DNA of 7,782 nucleotides, from assembly GCA_003153075.1 (NCBI GenBank), contig PMBW01000160.1, positions 5,047 to 12,828 of the forward strand, in the 5' to 3' direction. The stretch is from Dehalococcoidia bacterium. Lineage in GTDB: Bacteria; Chloroflexota; Dehalococcoidia; Dehalococcoidales; Fen-1064. The notes below the pieces were generated by a model. That model saw only the letters and a list, made by a program, of their open reading frames with translations, was not told the origin of the DNA and did no database searches. Below, piece by piece: positions 6,969 through 7,782 of this stretch. The position numbers and the translations under genes were made by a program. Each line of letters opens with the position of its first letter. Position 1 is the stretch's first letter.

Positions 6969-6972
6969 CTCC
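6969..6972 (-). promoter_or_regulatory. Ribosome binding site of the first operon gene
   Basis: GGAG on the minus strand lies eight bases before the ATG at 6960. Together with the promoter upstream it supports this as the first gene of the operon. Confidence 0.5.
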
Positions 6973-6984
6973 ATTTCAAACAGC

Positions 6985-7007
6985 AGAGGTGTTAGTAACG
7001 CACCTCT
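6985..7007 (-). promoter_or_regulatory. Stem-loop in the operon leader
   Basis: A perfect 7-bp inverted repeat, AGAGGTG / CACCTCT, with a 9-base loop lies 24 bases before the ATG at 6960. It falls between the predicted transcription start (about 7043) and the GGAG site. There is no following T-run on the minus strand, so it does not look like an intrinsic terminator. On the plus strand it is followed by CCCGGCGTTTT, also a poor terminator. It could be an RNA leader element or a dyad operator. Confidence 0.4.
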
Positions 7008-7016
7008 CCCGGCGTT

Positions 7017-7046
7017 TTGACAGGGTAGTTCCCCGGTTACTATTTT
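7017..7046 (+). promoter_or_regulatory. Weak plus-strand promoter candidate for the DUF1461 gene
   Basis: TTGACA (7017-7022) is a perfect -35 match, with TATTTT (7041-7046) 18 bases downstream as a 4-of-6 -10 box. It would give a leader of about 145 bases before the ATG at 7198. A weaker alternative, TGCTATTAA near 7157-7165, lacks a good -35. This element faces the operon promoter, so the two transcripts would overlap at their 5' ends. Confidence 0.3.
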
Positions 7047-7078
7047 GAAATTATCCCATTAATTAACATAAATTTCAA
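7045..7078. repeat. 8-bp inverted repeat spanning the operon promoter
   Basis: TTGAAATT (7045-7052) and AATTTCAA (7071-7078) are perfect inverted copies separated by 18 bases. One arm contains the -35 box and the other overlaps the end of the -10 box of the operon promoter. The placement is what a repressor operator would show, but the region is AT-rich and a chance dyad is possible. Confidence 0.4.
7050..7078 (-). promoter_or_regulatory. Sigma70-like promoter of the six-gene operon
   Basis: On the minus strand TTGAAA (7078-7073) and GATAAT (7055-7050) each match the consensus at 5 of 6 positions and are separated by exactly 17 bases. The predicted start near 7043 leaves a leader of about 83 bases before the ATG at 6960. 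It is the best promoter-like sequence in the window and sits where the operon needs one. Confidence 0.6.
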
Positions 7079-7197
7079 TCCGTATAGATATTTTAGCAGC
7101 TGACATTATTTTGCGGGAATTTAAATCAGGCGGTTTAAGACCTGGTAAGTTAGCTGTGCTATTAATATATCGCCTAAAAGAGTAGAATTTCTATAGT

Positions 7198-7782
7198 ATG
7201 AAAGTAATAAGCGCGATAGCCCGTTATCTTTTCATTATTTGTTTGCCGTTGATGCTTATTACGGCGGTAATTGCCGGGGCGGTGAATTGGACCGGGCTGT
7301 ATACACGCGGTTTTGAAAAATATAGTGTTGAGCAAAGCCTGGCAGATAACGGCGTCAATGTGACCGATGCCGAACTGGCGGGGATCGCCCGCAGTTTTGT
7401 CCAATATTTCAATTCGAGTGAAAAATATATCACTCTCAACATTCAACCGGATATTTTTAATACCGAAGAGATTATTCATTTCCGGGATGTAAAAAGTCTA
7501 TTTAGATTCGATTATGCGGTTTTAGCAGGAACCTTCGGGTATTGCCTGATCTTCGGTTTAGCTGGTCTTTTCCTGCAAAAAGGCATTTACCGCAGAATGC
7601 TTGCGGGTGTCACTTTAAAGGGCAGCGCTGTGACGCTGGGACTGATGTTTCTGCTGAGCATCGGAACACTGTGGAATTTCAACCAGATATTTTACGATTT
7701 TCATTTGCTGGTTTTCCGGAATCAGTTCTGGTCGGTAGAAGGCAATATGCTGTTGCTGTTCCCGGACGGATTCTGGTATGAC
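7198..7782 (+). CDS. TIGR01906/DUF1461 family integral membrane protein, 3'-truncated by window edge
   Basis: The frame is open from the ATG at 7198 to the window end (195 codons). There is an N-terminal membrane segment (about 9-29), an extracytoplasmic region (about 31-105), then two further membrane segments (about 107-127 and 141-162) and the start of another outside region. Family landmarks are visible: a helical segment TDAELAGIARSFVQYFN (56-72), an EIIHFRDVKSLF segment (91-102), FHLLVFRNQFW (168-178) and LLFPDGFWYD (186-195). These match the conserved His/Asp-rich pattern of TIGR01906 (DUF1461) proteins, a family without known function found in Bacillota, Actinomycetota and Chloroflexota. 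Usually one more membrane segment follows, here beyond the edge. The gene is divergent from the operon and shares its intergenic region. No clear Shine-Dalgarno precedes the ATG (the nearest purine tract is about 14 bases away), but the N-terminus looks right for the family. Confidence 0.85.
   Translation, partial: MKVISAIARYLFIICLPLMLITAVIAGAVNWTGLYTRGFEKYSVEQSLADNGVNVTDAELAGIARSFVQYFNSSEKYITLNIQPDIFNTEEIIHFRDVKSLFRFDYAVLAGTFGYCLIFGLAGLFLQKGIYRRMLAGVTLKGSAVTLGLMFLLSIGTLWNFNQIFYDFHLLVFRNQFWSVEGNMLLLFPDGFWYD

Noticed and set aside
6957..6974. Five-codon leader frame overlapping the first operon gene start
   Set aside because: No ribosome site precedes it and it coincides with the GGAG site of the main start; probably chance.
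7174..7479. Minus-strand frame of 101 codons at the right end
   Set aside because: It is antisense to the DUF1461 gene, whose frame carries family motifs to the window edge.

Overview
The window looks like a piece of a bacterial chromosome of moderate GC content, most likely from an anaerobic member of the Chloroflexota (Dehalococcoidia-like). That placement is an inference. It rests on the combination of a TIGR01906/DUF1461 membrane protein, an NDP-forming acyl-CoA synthetase, Shine-Dalgarno sites, a sigma70-type promoter, and a MoxR/DUF58/DUF4129 cluster of a kind also seen in archaea. No RNA gene, mobile element, CRISPR array or long repeat is visible.

Layout. On the minus strand, reading from right to left, a compact run of six genes covers 6960 down to 631: a 245-residue protein with two membrane segments and an unassigned cytosolic domain; an 85-residue protein with three membrane segments; a 654-residue secreted/membrane protein with a helical region, three beta-sandwich-like units, one membrane anchor and a cytosolic DUF4129 domain; a DUF4350-type protein anchored at both ends; a MoxR-type AAA+ ATPase; and a DUF58 protein. 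Four of the five junctions are 4-base ATGA/GTGA overlaps and the fifth is a longer overlap, so this is almost certainly one translationally coupled operon. After a 63-base gap, the first 189 codons of an NDP-forming acyl-CoA synthetase follow on the same strand and run off the left edge. The right end carries the first 195 codons of a divergent plus-strand DUF1461 gene.

The 237-base divergent intergenic region holds a good sigma70-like promoter for the operon (TTGAAA-N17-GATAAT) with an 8-bp inverted repeat over its core elements, a 7-bp stem-loop in the predicted leader, and a weaker plus-strand promoter candidate that faces the operon promoter.

How the genes may work together (inference). 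MoxR ATPases with DUF58 and DUF4129 partners are generally thought to form membrane-associated chaperone or remodelling machines. Here the transglutaminase module that often accompanies DUF4129 is absent. DUF4129 instead sits on the cytosolic tail of a large Ig-like ectodomain protein. The ATPase has lost the usual sensor-1 Asn, and the DUF58 protein lacks a standard MIDAS motif. The six genes therefore look like a variant, functionally undescribed envelope complex, and they are the most interesting content of the window.
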